In this document: piece after piece, positions 50,550 through 61,979 of the stretch
How positions within the stretch are numbered: position 1 is the stretch's first letter
How the letters are laid out: every line of letters begins with the position of its first letter
From: Paramecium octaurelia
Lineage: Eukaryota; Ciliophora; Oligohymenophorea; Peniculida; Parameciidae
NCBI GenBank assembly: GCA_905182995.1
Contig: CAJJDP010000009.1
Coordinates: forward strand, 497,150-561,149
Reading direction: 5' to 3'
Length of the DNA: 64,000 nt
Position numbers and translations under genes: made by a program
Notes under the pieces: model-generated
Told to the model about the DNA's origin: nothing
Database searches by the model: none
Seen by the model: only the letters and a program-made list of their open reading frames with translations

Positions 50550-51643
50550 TCATGCTAATCCTTTTTCTTTCATGACTTCCAACATAGTTTTACCAATTTA
50601 AGCAGGTGATTTCACAACTCTGATACCTGCTTATTCAAGTGCTCTAATCTTTTCAGGTGCGCTTCCTTTGCCCTCTATTAAATCAATAAATGATAAATTT
50701 ACTTGACACAATAGCTCCTGCATGTCCCATTCTTCTTTCAGGTGGTGCTGTGATACCAGCAATAAATCCAACAACTGGTTTATTTTTAGGATTATTTTTC
50801 TTGATCCAATCAGCAGCCATTTCCTCATTCTCTCCACCAATTTCTCCGATCATAACAATACCTAAATGATTATATTGTAATTATATACCTTCAGTTTCTG
50901 GATCAACCATGAATCTCTCCAAAACATCAATAAAGTTAGTTCCATTGAAAGGGTCTCCACCAATACCAACAACTGTTGATTGTCCTAAACCAGCTCTTGT
51001 AGTTTAATCGACAGCCTCATATGTAAGGGTACCAGATCTAGAGACAATACCAATTTTTCCATTTTAATGAATGTATCCTGGCATGATACCAATTTTACAT
51101 TCATTTGGCTTGATAATTCCTGGGCAATTAGGCTATATTATTTTATTAATTTGATACTCCAATAACACGTGTAACTGATTAGGATCTTAGTGCATGCTTA
51201 ACTTTAATCATATCATGTTAAGGAATTCCATCAGTAATGACAACCTTTTCATTTTAATAAAGTATGATACCACTAATCCAATTTATGCATCAATAGCTTC
51301 AATAATGGCTGAAGCAGCTGTGGGAGGTGGCACATAGATTACAGATGCATCACATCCTGTGACTGATTTGGCTTCTTGGCAATTCTTGAAAACAGGTAAG
51401 CCAAGATGAGTACTTCCAGCCTCTAAGTTTATAGGATAGATAATTACTCTTAGGTGACACTCCACCAACCATTTTCGTAAAGTAGTTCAATGCTTATTCA
51501 GTTTAGAATGTGCCCTAGTTTAAGAATAAACTGTATACCTAATTACCAGTGATACCTTAGCATATGACTTTGGTGTGCTTATTGACCCACACATATGGAG
51601 CTGTGGTTGATGAAAATGCACGAAAGATTTATCTGCCAATCAT
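50550..51643 (-). CDS. SUCLG1: Succinyl-CoA ligase subunit alpha, mitochondrial, 312 aa
   Basis: Seven exons with introns 51515-51538, 51423-51447, 51245-51270 (ending AAG), 51133-51157, 50862-50888 and 50675-50702. The product reads [20 protein letters not shown], the CoA-binding [49 protein letters not shown] and [26 protein letters not shown] carries the phospho-histidine (H265). The enzyme converts succinyl-CoA to succinate and makes ATP or GTP in the TCA cycle; a beta subunit must be encoded elsewhere. The basic, Ser-rich start ([14 protein letters not shown]) fits a mitochondrial targeting peptide. First intron is 24 nt without a stop. Confidence 0.96.
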
Positions 51644-51695
51644 TTATTTTATTTAATCTATATATATTGAATATTATTTCAATATATTACATAGC

Positions 51696-53100
51696 ATGAA
51701 TTAGCTATAATTTAGTGAATAAAATCACTACCGAAATCCTTATTCCTACTTTTTATTATTGAAAATTTTCAGATCCTTATAACAAAACCTTAGGAAAGCC
51801 ATTATTAGTAATTTGAATAATTAAGAAACAAGCTTAATTGATAATTCATCAATTTTAAAGTTAGAAATGTATTTCAAAAAGGATGGTTATGTTCATAACC
51901 TTAAAGTATATATTATTAATTAATATTTTAGATTCTTAGTTACCGAATGAAGAGTCTTTCTTATTGATTTATATTTAATAAATTCCCTATCATTCCTAAT
52001 AATATATTATGAATATAGAGGAGATTGTTGTTCAAAATTAAAATAAATTTGCTTAAAAATTCAGGTTTTATGCAATAACTACATTATAGAAGGAAAATAT
52101 GTTTTAAAGGGAAGCAAAAATGTAAATTTAGAGACTATTGGGGTTATAGTTTTAGTTAGTAAAAAGAAATAATAATTCAACATCTCTATGGATGCTAAAA
52201 GTGAGAGTAATTACGATTTTTAGATCAAATCAAACACGAAATAGAAATTATATGCTAGATAAATCAACCAATCAAAACACAAAATATTCAGAATTATAGG
52301 AGTTAATTCTATTTAATGAATATTCAAAATCCTGATTATTGTAAAAACTAGAATCATATCTTATTTATGATTATAAAGTAAAACGCTCGGAACCAAGAGG
52401 ATATCTTCTGAAATTATTATCATAGAGGAAATAATTAATGAAATGTTTCTGTTAAATCATGCATTAAAGTAGGAACTTGCGTTGAAAACTTAATGAATGA
52501 TTAAAGTGAAATGGATTAGTAGGATTATAGCAATCAGAAGAGATTAAGAAGAATTGCTTTATTAGAATTATATTACAATTTCACTTTTCAAGAGAAATTA
52601 AATTATGGCATGACAGCATAATTTTATAATTTACTTAGTGATGCTCAATCATTAAGGAATGTGAATATTACTGAGTTAAATGATGAAAGGTTTGGACCAT
52701 TAAGTATTTAATATAAATGATTGTTTTTATTATAAAATGTTGTAATAATAATTTTACTATGACGTGTTTAAGATAGTCCAACAGATGTCTGCCAATTAGA
52801 TTATCACAACCAATGAAAAGGAAAATTTAAAAAGTCTCAATTCATCATATATTTTTAGATATAATAATTAATCATGATTCAAAGTTTGTGCAAACCCTTG
52901 ATACCATTTATAAATCAGAAGAAAATGAAAAGTTTGAGAAAATCGTAGCTGAAATTAAATTATATATCAAATCTATTAGGCAAAGAAAACCTAAATATTT
53001 GAAAAACAAATAAATGCGTGTTATTACTGATGAAACAGAAAAATACATATATGATGATATAATAGCAGAAGTCTCTTCAGATAGTGATTCTATTTCCTGA
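51696..53100 (+). CDS. Unrecognised gene of uncertain structure, possibly decaying
   Basis: Protein-like stretches occur in order on the plus strand. The first runs from ATG 51696. After a likely 34-nt intron it continues with PNEESFLLIYIQQIPYHS, then NKFAQKFRFYAITTLQKENM and NSTSLWMLKV. Later blocks are QKRLRRIALLELYYNFTFQE and NLLSDAQSLRNVNITELNDE near 52530-52690, and an acidic end (YDDIIAEVSSDSDS) stopping at TGA 53098. In between, a TGA stands in frame near 52330 and at least two frame changes lack clear introns. Either I have missed introns or the gene is breaking down. No domain is recognised. Confidence 0.4.
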
Positions 53101-53854
53101 GTAAATTTGATAACTATCTTTACATTTACTTTATAATTATAATTTTATCTATTTCTCAACAAGACAATATTGACAAGGCTGAATAATTCGACAAAATTCA
53201 ACAAAATACATCACTTCAACAGAATATAAGTTAGGTTTATTCATATCAAAATTTTATAATCTCAAACAAACTTTATTTAGCATAGTTAGTAAAAAACTGG
53301 TAAAACAATACTTGTTATTTGCTTCAAATCAGTAGTTCTAAGTTCAATGAAAAAGAATGTCACAAAGACAGGCCGATAAATTATTAAAAATAGAGGTTAT
53401 ATTAGGAATATGTATAATTAAAAAATATTTATTTATTAAATTGTATGATTAGGATTTCTGTTATTTTAATTTAAATGCTAAATATTAATTATTTTATAAT
53501 TTTATATATATAAAAATACTTAAAAATAACTAGTAATTTTCCTACTTTCTATTATGATGCTTATCATGGTATTCAATAAATCATATGCTCACTCATTATT
53601 TATCCGAGATACATGTTAACCCATAATTTATAGTAATATCTAATTCAAATAGATGAAAATTTTAACTTATACACTTAATATTCTATTTAAATTCGATTCT
53701 TAATAAATTCCTGATACTAAATAATCGTTATCAATACCTATATAAAAATGTATCAATTAGACTATTTAAATTATATGGAATATTTCTATTGATCTGATTT
53801 AAACACTTATAAGAAGTGATAAATAGTATTAAAAATAATAACAATGAATTATAA
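53101..53854. other. No firm gene, 754 bp
   Basis: A short Gln/Asp-rich block on the plus strand near 53160-53225 (QQDNIDKAEQFDKIQQNTS) looks protein-like and may be a fragment of the gene before it. The rest is A/T-rich spacer. Confidence 0.4.
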
Positions 53855-54608
53855 TCATTATGGTTAATAAGGAAGGGGTTGTTGTACAACTTCTCCAGTT
53901 TTTGGATCCCATAATTCTCCTGTATCTGGGTCTTGGACCAGACCATCATCTACTTCAACTACCTTTTTAGCCTTTGGCTTCTTCTTTTTCTTATCAAAAA
54001 ATAGTCTATCATCCTAATGAATCGGCTTTAAAAGAACCGGTTAACCTTAGTCCAAAAATGGACGCATCTGGAATTCATTAAATTCCTTTAATTTTTAGTC
54101 TACTGATTAAGAAACATTGTATATCAAATAATTCTATCTTCTCCTTTACCAAATTTCTTCATTTTCTCTTTCCAGTTCTTTTATTCTCCTTTATATTTTA
54201 TTTGTTTATTCCTCTTCCAATCTTTTATACTTCTATAGTAAATTTGTAAGCATTTCAGACTGTCTCTCAAGAAGTCCCAACATTTTTTCTTCTCTAATTT
54301 TTGCTAATGCATCATCTTCATTAAATTAAACTGCAACTGGCCAAATCATTTATTGAACAGGATGGACAATTGGTTAGGGAGGAGGTTGAATAGGTTAAAC
54401 AACAGTTTCCTCGGCCTCTAAATATAATTGAGTATCTTATACCACCATCCATTGGCACTAATTTCCTATGTATACGTCTTGTAACAACTGGTTATTAAAA
54501 AGAGGGTGATTAAAATTAAGTAGAGGATTTGGATATCAATCTTTTAGTTGACGTATCTATCAATCCAGGCTATTAGGATGCAAGAACAACCTGTTCGCTT
54601 TGTTTCAT
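53855..54608 (-). CDS. Unrecognised protein with DPxTGxxWDPxTGE motif, 242 aa
   Basis: Two exons joined over a 25-nt intron (54418-54442). The N-terminus is Gln/Ser/Pro rich, and a proline stretch (QPIQPPPQPIVHPVQQ) precedes a coiled coil at about residues 95-150 (EMLTNLLQKYKRLEEEQTNK). A basic patch KKKKKPKAKKV comes next. The protein ends with a tandem motif DPDTGELWDPKTGEVV, an internal duplication of DPxTGExx. Such repeats resemble short peptide-binding or octamer-type motifs in RNA-processing proteins, but I cannot name the family. The start at 54608 is the first ATG in frame. Confidence 0.78.
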
Positions 54609-54851
54609 AAATTTAATATAATAATTTTGTATTGCAATTCTTTAAAGGAAATCCAATATCAACTTTGTGATTTTTGTAATTCTCATTCTTCTACTATTTA
54701 TAGTTCTTTTCAAAGACTGAAACATATCTATAATTTTTACAAGCTGCTAAAGAAATCAAAAACAGAGCTCCATGATTTTAATAGTATATATATATGAAAC
54801 TTTTGACATGAAATATAACTCCAAATAAATAATTAAAATATAAATATTTGT

Positions 54852-55502
54852 TCATTTTGTAATTGTACATTTTTCTATTAGTAATTCTCCATTGACTAAC
54901 TTGTATTTGTAAACTCCAATTTCATCACCCAAACACTCTAGAATAACAAATTCAGGTAAAATAACTGCATCTCTAATGATAAATAAGATTTTAACTATTT
55001 AATTGACCCGTAAGCCCCACTCATTGTCCCAGGATTTATAAAATATTTTCTTTCGAATTTGCTTATTAAAGATTAATGAGAGTTTCCAAAAACTGCAATA
55101 TCACATGAATTTTCTTTTAAGAAGACACTAATTGTTTCTTCATCATTCCAAGGCACAAATTAATGTCCATGAATCAATAAAATTTTCCATATTCCTATTT
55201 GAATTACTTTTTGATCATTATGGATTTCATTGTTTTCCTTATATTGAGAAAGATAGATACGTCATCATATTAGCCTCTAACGCAATGAAAATCGGGGGAA
55301 ATTTACTTTAACCAATCAAAAGTCTCTTTATTTCCGACATTCCCTGTGCAAAGTACATGTTATAATTTATTTACTCCTAAAGCACTCACAATTTTTTCAT
55401 GAATCTTCTACATTCTTGTGCCTATGTGTAGATCTCCACATAAGAGTATAATCTAGGATTATAAATCATATTTACGTCACCATAATTAGCTTCTTGTGCC
55501 AT
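54852..55502 (-). CDS. VPS29: Retromer subunit VPS29, 193 aa
   Basis: Four exons with introns 55453-55475, 55238-55260 (ending AAG) and 54973-54995 (GTT start). The first exon encodes only nine residues (MAQEANYGD). Motifs of the phosphoesterase-like fold follow: LLCGDLHIGTRMQKIHEK, QHVLCTGNVGNKETFDWL, CVRGQYDD, LIHGHQFVPW, VFGNSHQSLIS and FINPGTMSGAY. VPS29 is the metallophosphoesterase-fold subunit of retromer, which recycles receptors from endosomes with VPS26, VPS35 and sorting nexins. Length is close to the usual 180-190 residues. Confidence 0.95.
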
Positions 55503-56014
55503 TTATATTTATATTTTATTAATGTAATTTATTTCATTACCAAATATATCCTAACATTGGACTAAGGAGCTTATATAAATACTAGAAGAATCATATTAAT
55601 TTTAGAATACAAAATGATTACATAATTATTATAAATTTATTCTACACATGTCTCACAATTAATTTATTAAGAATCAAATATCTGTATTCTTACTATTAGG
55701 TGCCGTCCCCAATTATTTTTTTAGATCTTATATTTATTTGACGTATTATTCCTCTTTTATCTTATATTCATTCAATTATTATTCAAGTTTTTCTAAAGAA
55801 AATAACTTATACTTTACATTCATCATCTTCAGATCCAAGCTAAAAACGATATTGAAAATTATACACTATCATAATATGATTTCTAATTTGATATTGCCCA
55901 TTAATAACCTAGAAGGAAAAAGGATAAACATGAAACAAATAAGACTAGTCCTATCTAGAGCTCTTGCATTTAATAATTATATTCTCTAATTTTAATAATT
56001 ATATTCAATTTATT
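55503..56014. other. Intergenic, 512 bp
   Basis: Spacer between VPS29 and the VHS-appendage gene, both on the minus strand. A plus-strand frame at 55738-55989 is open for 83 codons but has the Phe/Tyr/Ile/Asn composition of A/T-rich spacer. Nothing is supported. Confidence 0.5.
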
Positions 56015-58481
56015 TCATCGCTTCATAAATAACCCTTAATAGGTTGACACTATGCATTCCACTAATTTATCTTAATAATTTCCATTCAACTTAATTTACA
56101 TCTGATGATTTTTAGAGGAGATTGAAATTAAAAATATTGATTTTTCGATTTGAATCCTTGCTAAAGCTTCAACAAATTACTCGTTTATTTAATTAATTTA
56201 AAATTCAGGAAGCAATTACCCAATTTGATTTTAAAAGCTTGTTTGAAAGATTTTACTATTATAAAAATAAGATTTTGGAGTCTCTTATGGAACATCTAAA
56301 AAAGTGAAAAACTTATTGATTGAACAAGGAAGACAAGCCTTGAGGTTATGCTCTTATTGTTATTTCGTATACTTTATTGAAAATTCTAACAATTAATAAG
56401 GAAGTTATTCAAACGAAATAAATATTTTTTAGGATACTTAATCATTTACTTTCATGGATTATTGAATATTAAGAGGATAAATCTAATAGGATAGATTCTA
56501 AGACTTTTAATATGAAACACATAAATTGTTTAACTACTCTTAGGTTCTGTTGTGAAAGACTAAATTAATTAATAGCTAGTTATTGGATTATAAACTTGTT
56601 TGCACTCCAATTTAAAGATTGTCGTCAGAATGCAAAATTGTTTTTTTAAGCAAACAAGATTACCTAAATTTAACAGTAAAGGCATCTGGAATAATTGCAA
56701 ATATCTTGCCATCGTAATCTACAAAGGGAGAAGCTATTTCTTTTGATCCTCTTGATTTAGGTTAAGATACAGATTATGGAGAGAACATAGGGACTTAAAT
56801 TTTAGATTTAGAATTTACCTTTGTATTAGGTAGATGCAGTATGATAAGAGAGTATAGAATTAGTGTGACCAGAGTGCAATAAAAATTTATCAAACTTAAT
56901 TAATTGGCTTTAAAGTGTCTTAATATACAATTATTATCCTAGAATTTGTTGTCTTAATGATAAAAATAAGGAGTTTTAGAATTCTGAGCTCTTTTATTTT
57001 TTTTAAACAATTGTGCTTGGTTAGCTTATGTTTGTCATAGTATTTTGTCGATACTCACTTAGACATTATTGAGTTGATAAAGATTTTAAAGGTTGCTTAT
57101 TATTTTATAATAGTCTTCTTTCTAAAACTAATATTGTTTAACTTAGAGCTTTGTTTTCATCAAAAAGTTAATTCTTCTTTCTAATAGTTTGATCTAATTC
57201 TTCAGTTAATTCTTCTATTTTGAATTCAGACTTATAAAGGTGTGTCTTCAACTTCTCTATTTCATAACTTTGATCATAAATTCCGTAATGTAATTTTAAT
57301 TTTGTTACCTAATTATAAGAATTAATTTACATCCGTTTCAAATAATTCGCTATTAGTTAAATTGTTGGAGGTTAGAAATTAATTAATATTGGTGGAAAAC
57401 TGTTTTTACAATTGTTATAATTCATTTTAAAGTTAATTTATTTTTTATTCTCTATCCAAGAGTTATTTTTCTAAACTAGCCACTTTATTCTACAATTTAA
57501 TGACTTGAGCTTGTAAGTCTGGTACTTTGATTGAAAAAGCATTATATAAATTTTGCAAACAAAGATTTTCAATCTGCAAAGTCTCTGAGGAGATAGGATT
57601 ATATGAGGAATCCTTTTTCAAAGTCTCTAGATTTTCAAATTCTTTTTCCAATAAGAAAGTAGCCTTTCTAAGGACCTTTTTCTTTTGGATGGGATTTTTG
57701 TTTTTAATTTAATGAAAAAAATCTCCAAATGTATTATATTTGTGTTAATAAAAAAAGTGAGCAGGATTCATGGCTAGATAGTTTCTTATTTATTTAGTTG
57801 AAAGATTAAGTTAGTTTTTGAGTAATTCTCGTAATTAAATAATCATGGATAAGGGTATTAATTAACGAGGTATATTTTATTCTATGCTATCAAAATAAAT
57901 GATCTTGGGAAATTTAACCCCCAACTTTACTAACTTTTCGTAGGTTATCTTAAAAGAGCTTAAGTAGTACGATTGATAGTCTAGAGGGAACCATCTACTC
58001 CAAACTCTTATACATTCCAGTACAACTCGAACAAATTATTCTCCAGTATTTTGTAAATCTCTATTATCTAACATTACTAAGTTTAGAATGGGTACCTGAA
58101 TTTGGATTTTCACCATTTAAAAAATAGGTGACTCCTCGATCTGGATCATCAGAGGTATATTTATATTTAGCTATTTCTTCGAGTAGAGGCAATAATGTTT
58201 TCTGGAGTGTGTAAATGTAACTGCTATTGAAAGTTTCGACAAGCTCTTTATTAAGCTAATTTTTGAGGGAGTCATACTTTTAAAGCCATCAGCTTTGTGT
58301 TCGGACTTTCAAATTGATCTTTGATAATTGTGACTATAGAAAGTTGAATCTGTTTTATAAATTAACTAAATTTAAGATGAAAATGTCACATATCAGAATA
58401 TAAGATTTTGAGTTTGACTTCTTCTGTTTTTGAGTAAGTCTCATTTGAACTTAAATATTATCTCAAAATTTAGGTTTCCAT
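56015..58481 (-). CDS. Adaptor with VHS-like domain and alpha-adaptin-type appendage, 784 aa
   Basis: Six exons with introns 58366-58389 (GTG start), 58256-58277, 58077-58095 (only 19 nt), 57309-57330 and 56794-56818 (ending AAG). Residues 1-170 look like a VHS/ENTH-type superhelix: TEEVKLKILYSD, IVTIIKDQFESPNTKLMALK, LVRVVLECIRVWSRWFP-like end (read: QFVRVVLECIRVWSRWFP). Two coiled coils lie at about 300-340 and 375-430. From about 548 the C-terminus resembles the two-lobed appendage of AP-2 alpha: DDNLQIGVQTSLQSNNQLLI, DQVSQKIFISF, LEFSIKYT, then CSINKFFTF and an end ALARIQIEKSIFLISISSKN. GGA proteins join VHS to a different, smaller ear. This pairing is unusual. Probably an endosomal or plasma-membrane clathrin adaptor. 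Confidence 0.82.
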
Positions 58482-58516
58482 TTAATTATTAATATTAAAA
58501 ATTATATAAGGAAATA

Positions 58517-59072
58517 TCAAAACTTGAACTTTTTAAAGGGTTTCATAAAAGGACCATACGAGAATTTGGGATCTGTGACGGCAGGATAATCTCCCTTTTG
58601 TTTTCTAAATATCGTTTAATTTTCCTTGAATTTATCTTAATATTCCCTATTGAAATTTGGGTAACACAGACCACCCAAATCAGCTATTTCCCCCATTCCA
58701 CCCTTGGTTATCAATGCATATCAATACTTTTTTCTTGTGCAAGATCTTCAATTCCTACTTTAGATCATGAAATGGCTATTGTTTTCCTTGAGTAAAGGCA
58801 ATAAAATCAAATTTGACCGATGATACATTCATCATTGACCCTGGTTGTGCTTATTTGATGTCTTATTGGGAACTGTTTGCTTTGGAGGATACTGTCTGTT
58901 GCATTTATACTTATTCTTGAGCCATCTCGAATTTTGCTTTTCTTGGAAAAGGGTGATCCTATTGTTAACCCAATTTTCTCAAGGGAGGTAATGATTATGG
59001 TTGTCTATTGAAATCCACACAGGTGATGATGTTATAGTCTCTATTCTCGACTTAGTATTTTGATGCTTTCAT
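58517..59072 (-). CDS. Unrecognised protein, 176 aa, possible ciliary factor
   Basis: Two exons joined over a 25-nt intron (58703-58727, ending AAG). The sequence is basic with aromatic and proline spots: PRKAKFEMAQEQVQ, GGLCYPNFNREYQDKF and an end FSYGPFMKPFKKFKF. There is no helix-rich coil, membrane segment or enzyme motif. Short proteins with scattered aromatic-proline-lysine patches and this size are common among microtubule inner proteins of cilia, and the gene is divergent from CCDC146 with only 34 bp between start codons. That role is inference from context. Confidence 0.75.
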
Positions 59073-59106
59073 TATATATAAATTTATTATTTATTTTAAG
59101 TTAATA
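59073..59106. promoter_or_regulatory. 34-bp divergent start region
   Basis: Only 34 A/T-rich bases separate the start codons of the 176-aa gene (minus) and CCDC146 (plus). They can hardly hold two separate core promoters, so one shared element or promoters inside the coding regions are likely. Confidence 0.5.
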
Positions 59107-61963
59107 ATGGCAGAAGTACCCGATGAAATAAGGGATTTATAGAGTAATGTTGCCCTTAGTATGCTCACAGATCTTTTTAAGTTTTATTCCCACCATATAT
59201 CATAGACAAGGAAAAATCAATTAAGAGCAATGTGATTCATATAAGTAAAAGTTTCATAAACTCCATGACACTGTTGTCTAAACCTTTAAGAATCATCACT
59301 TTTTATGGGAAAAATCAAAAAAATTGAAAACGTAATTTGCGACTGAGAAATAAAATCTCGAAACCGCTATAAATGATCAAGTATTAAGTTTGAAAATAAA
59401 TCTCCTAGGCTAATGCACAAGAGAAGGCGTAGAATTTAAATGCGAGTTTAAAAAAGACAGAGGCAGAATATGAAATGATGGAATAATTGATTGATGCCAA
59501 ATAATTTTAATGTGAAGAAGTAGAACATGAGAAATCTATAATTTTAACTAGAATATCTGAATAAGAGAAAATGGCTAAGAGTAAGGCATTGCCTGAGATG
59601 CTCTAAAAAGATGCTGAAATAGAAAGAGAGAAGGATTTATTATTAGAGTATAAACAAAAAATTGAGAGTGAATAAAAAAGTATAGATGAGAAAACAGAAA
59701 AGATTGAGCAATTGAAGATAGAAAATGATGAGAAACTCAACAAAATAAGTAAATTGAATGATGAATATATTAAAATAAAGGATGATCCAAATCGTTTTAG
59801 TAAGAATGCAGAAATGTTGAAAAGTGCTAACAAAATTATGTTGAAGGATTTGTAAGGTTACAAAGATGATATAGGTAAAAAAAATAAATAGATTGATGAT
59901 TTAAATATGGAATTTAAAAAGCTACAAACTAAATTATTAGAATATGAAGCTTAAATAGATGAAGAAAAAAAAGCCACAGAAACTAACTAGAGAGACCAAG
60001 CCATTTAAAATGATCTTTCAGCAAAACTCAAAGAAGAAATAAGTGATTTAAGTAGTTAAAAAGTGGCTAATGATATTGAAATTAGAAATTGTTAGTTAGA
60101 AATAAGAAGACATAGAGATACAGTCAGTTCTTTAAAAAAGGCAATCGATCTTGATAAAAAGGAATTAAAGAAATAATAAACCTAAATGCAGCAAATTAAT
60201 GATACTCTGCATGAATAAAAGATGATTTTAGAAAATATTAAAAAAGAAATAGTAAATTTAAAGTATGAAATTGAAAAACAAAATGAAATTGGAGAGAATA
60301 TTGCTGAAGAATACACTATGCTAGAAGGAAGAGTAAGAAAAGTAAAAGACAAAGCAGAAGAAAAAATGCAGGAATAAACTAAAGTAGATAATGAAATTAA
60401 GAAATTTGAAAAATAAATGATTGAATTACAAAACTTTGAGGCTGAAGGGTTAAAGAGAGTTAAGGCTTTGACAGCAACTAGAGAAAGTATGGCTAGAAAA
60501 GCTTCAAGTGCATTGGCAGAAGTAAGAGAAACAAGAGAAGAACTCAAAATTAAAGAACTATTGATTATGGATCTTTAAAAAAAAGCATAAGAAACAGAAG
60601 CAAAAGAACATAATTATAAATCATTATATGAAGAAGTCAAATAGGCAAGAAATAAATATGTGAATATGATCCAGAATAGTTCTCAAGATTTAGCAGAATT
60701 AAAAGAAAGAATCAAGATATTGTAAAATGAATTAGAAATTTTAAAAAATGAATCTCAAGAAAAGGAAAGAACATTATTAGAATATAGACATTGTTTATAG
60801 GTTGAAGTACATAAGAAAGATAGAAGTCATGCAAAATTAAATAAATTGGAATATTAAAGGAAAGCCAAAAAAGAAATCATTGATTAAAATATTAATGAAA
60901 TATAGAAATTAAATATGATCATATCTTCATTAGAAAAAGATATGTTGAACTTAAGAAAATAATATGAGTAAGTATGTGAATCAAGAAATCATACAGGCAT
61001 AGTATTGATTGATAGAAATGATGAGTTATGCATTATGTATGAAAAATGTAACATTTAAGATAACATCTTAAAATCTGGAGAACTAGAAATAAAAAGATTG
61101 GAGGATGATATAAGAATGATTAAGATTGAAATTTAAGAATAAAAACGAAAAATAGATGTAGCAAGAAAGGATATCCTATAAATACCTCAATTATCATCAA
61201 AGGTTATTTAACTTAAGGATGAATTAGAATTAGAAAAAAAGAAAGAGTCATAACTTTCTGAAGAACTGGAAAATCCAAATAATCAATAAAGATTTAGAGA
61301 GTTAGGTGGTGAGGATCCAGATTAAGAGGCCTTGGATGCAAAAATACATGTTTTAGAGGAAAGATTGAATAATAAAAAAGAACAGTTACTAGAAAAGGAA
61401 TTAATTCTAGATGAAATTACTAATTTATCAGAAAAACTAAGAAAATAAGCTTTGGATGGACGATTGTCAACACTTGAATTATCAGAGAAAGTGAATGAAT
61501 TTTAAGCCAAATTAAAAGATTTAACTAGGAAAATGATGGCCACTATAGCTGAATTATCAATGTATTAAGCAACAGCAATTAAATTACAATAAGAAAAGGA
61601 TGAATTAGAAAATGTTGTATAAGATGCAAGACAGAGATTGGACAAAAGCTTACCTCCTCTGCCTGAACATGAGGATGAGTATTTAAGATAATAAAAGGCT
61701 TAAATAAGATATTTAGAAGATAGGTTAATTATTTATTTATTGTTAGACGATAAAGATTAGAAAAGGAATAATAGGAGAAAATGTTCGAACCATTTTCTTG
61801 TAAGACCATGGCTAAACAAAGAGTTCAGCAATACATTCCAGATGATAACATCGGAGCACCATTACCAAAGAATTACGGTAAATAAGCTCCATTTTATCCT
61901 CCTGAATCGAATGCTCAACTACGATTCTACAAGAAACCAAAAGTAAAAGAAATAGAAATATGA
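59107..61963 (+). CDS. CCDC146: CCDC146/MBO2 homologue, ciliary coiled-coil protein, 926 aa
   Basis: Four exons with introns 59181-59205 (GTT...TAG), 59381-59408 and 61724-61746. The N-terminus reads LTDLFKQGKINQEQCDSYKQ and KLHDTVVQTFKN, then about 750 residues of coiled coil. The C-terminal part has KELILDEITNLSEKLRKQAL, KMMATIAELSMYQATAIKLQ and LDKSLPPLPEHEDEYLR, and ends YKKPKVKEIEI; this order is that of CCDC146 (human about 955 aa; MBO2 in green algae). The protein is needed for ciliary beating and centriole/sperm flagellum structure. Intron 1 was placed where it restores the LFKQGKI motif; other splice choices break it. Confidence 0.92.
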
Positions 61964-61979
61964 AAATTATTAAATTTAT

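Noticed and set aside
56580-56960. Plus-strand gene-like sequence (IREYRISVTRVQQKFIKL)
   Set aside because: The minus strand of the same bases encodes the adaptor's linker and appendage with correct introns and total length; the plus reading is a shadow.
59159-59181. Alternative first intron of CCDC146 (GTATGC...TTAAG)
   Set aside because: It keeps the frame only with a second 20-nt GTG...AAG intron and destroys the LFKQGKI motif; the 59181-59205 intron restores it in one step.
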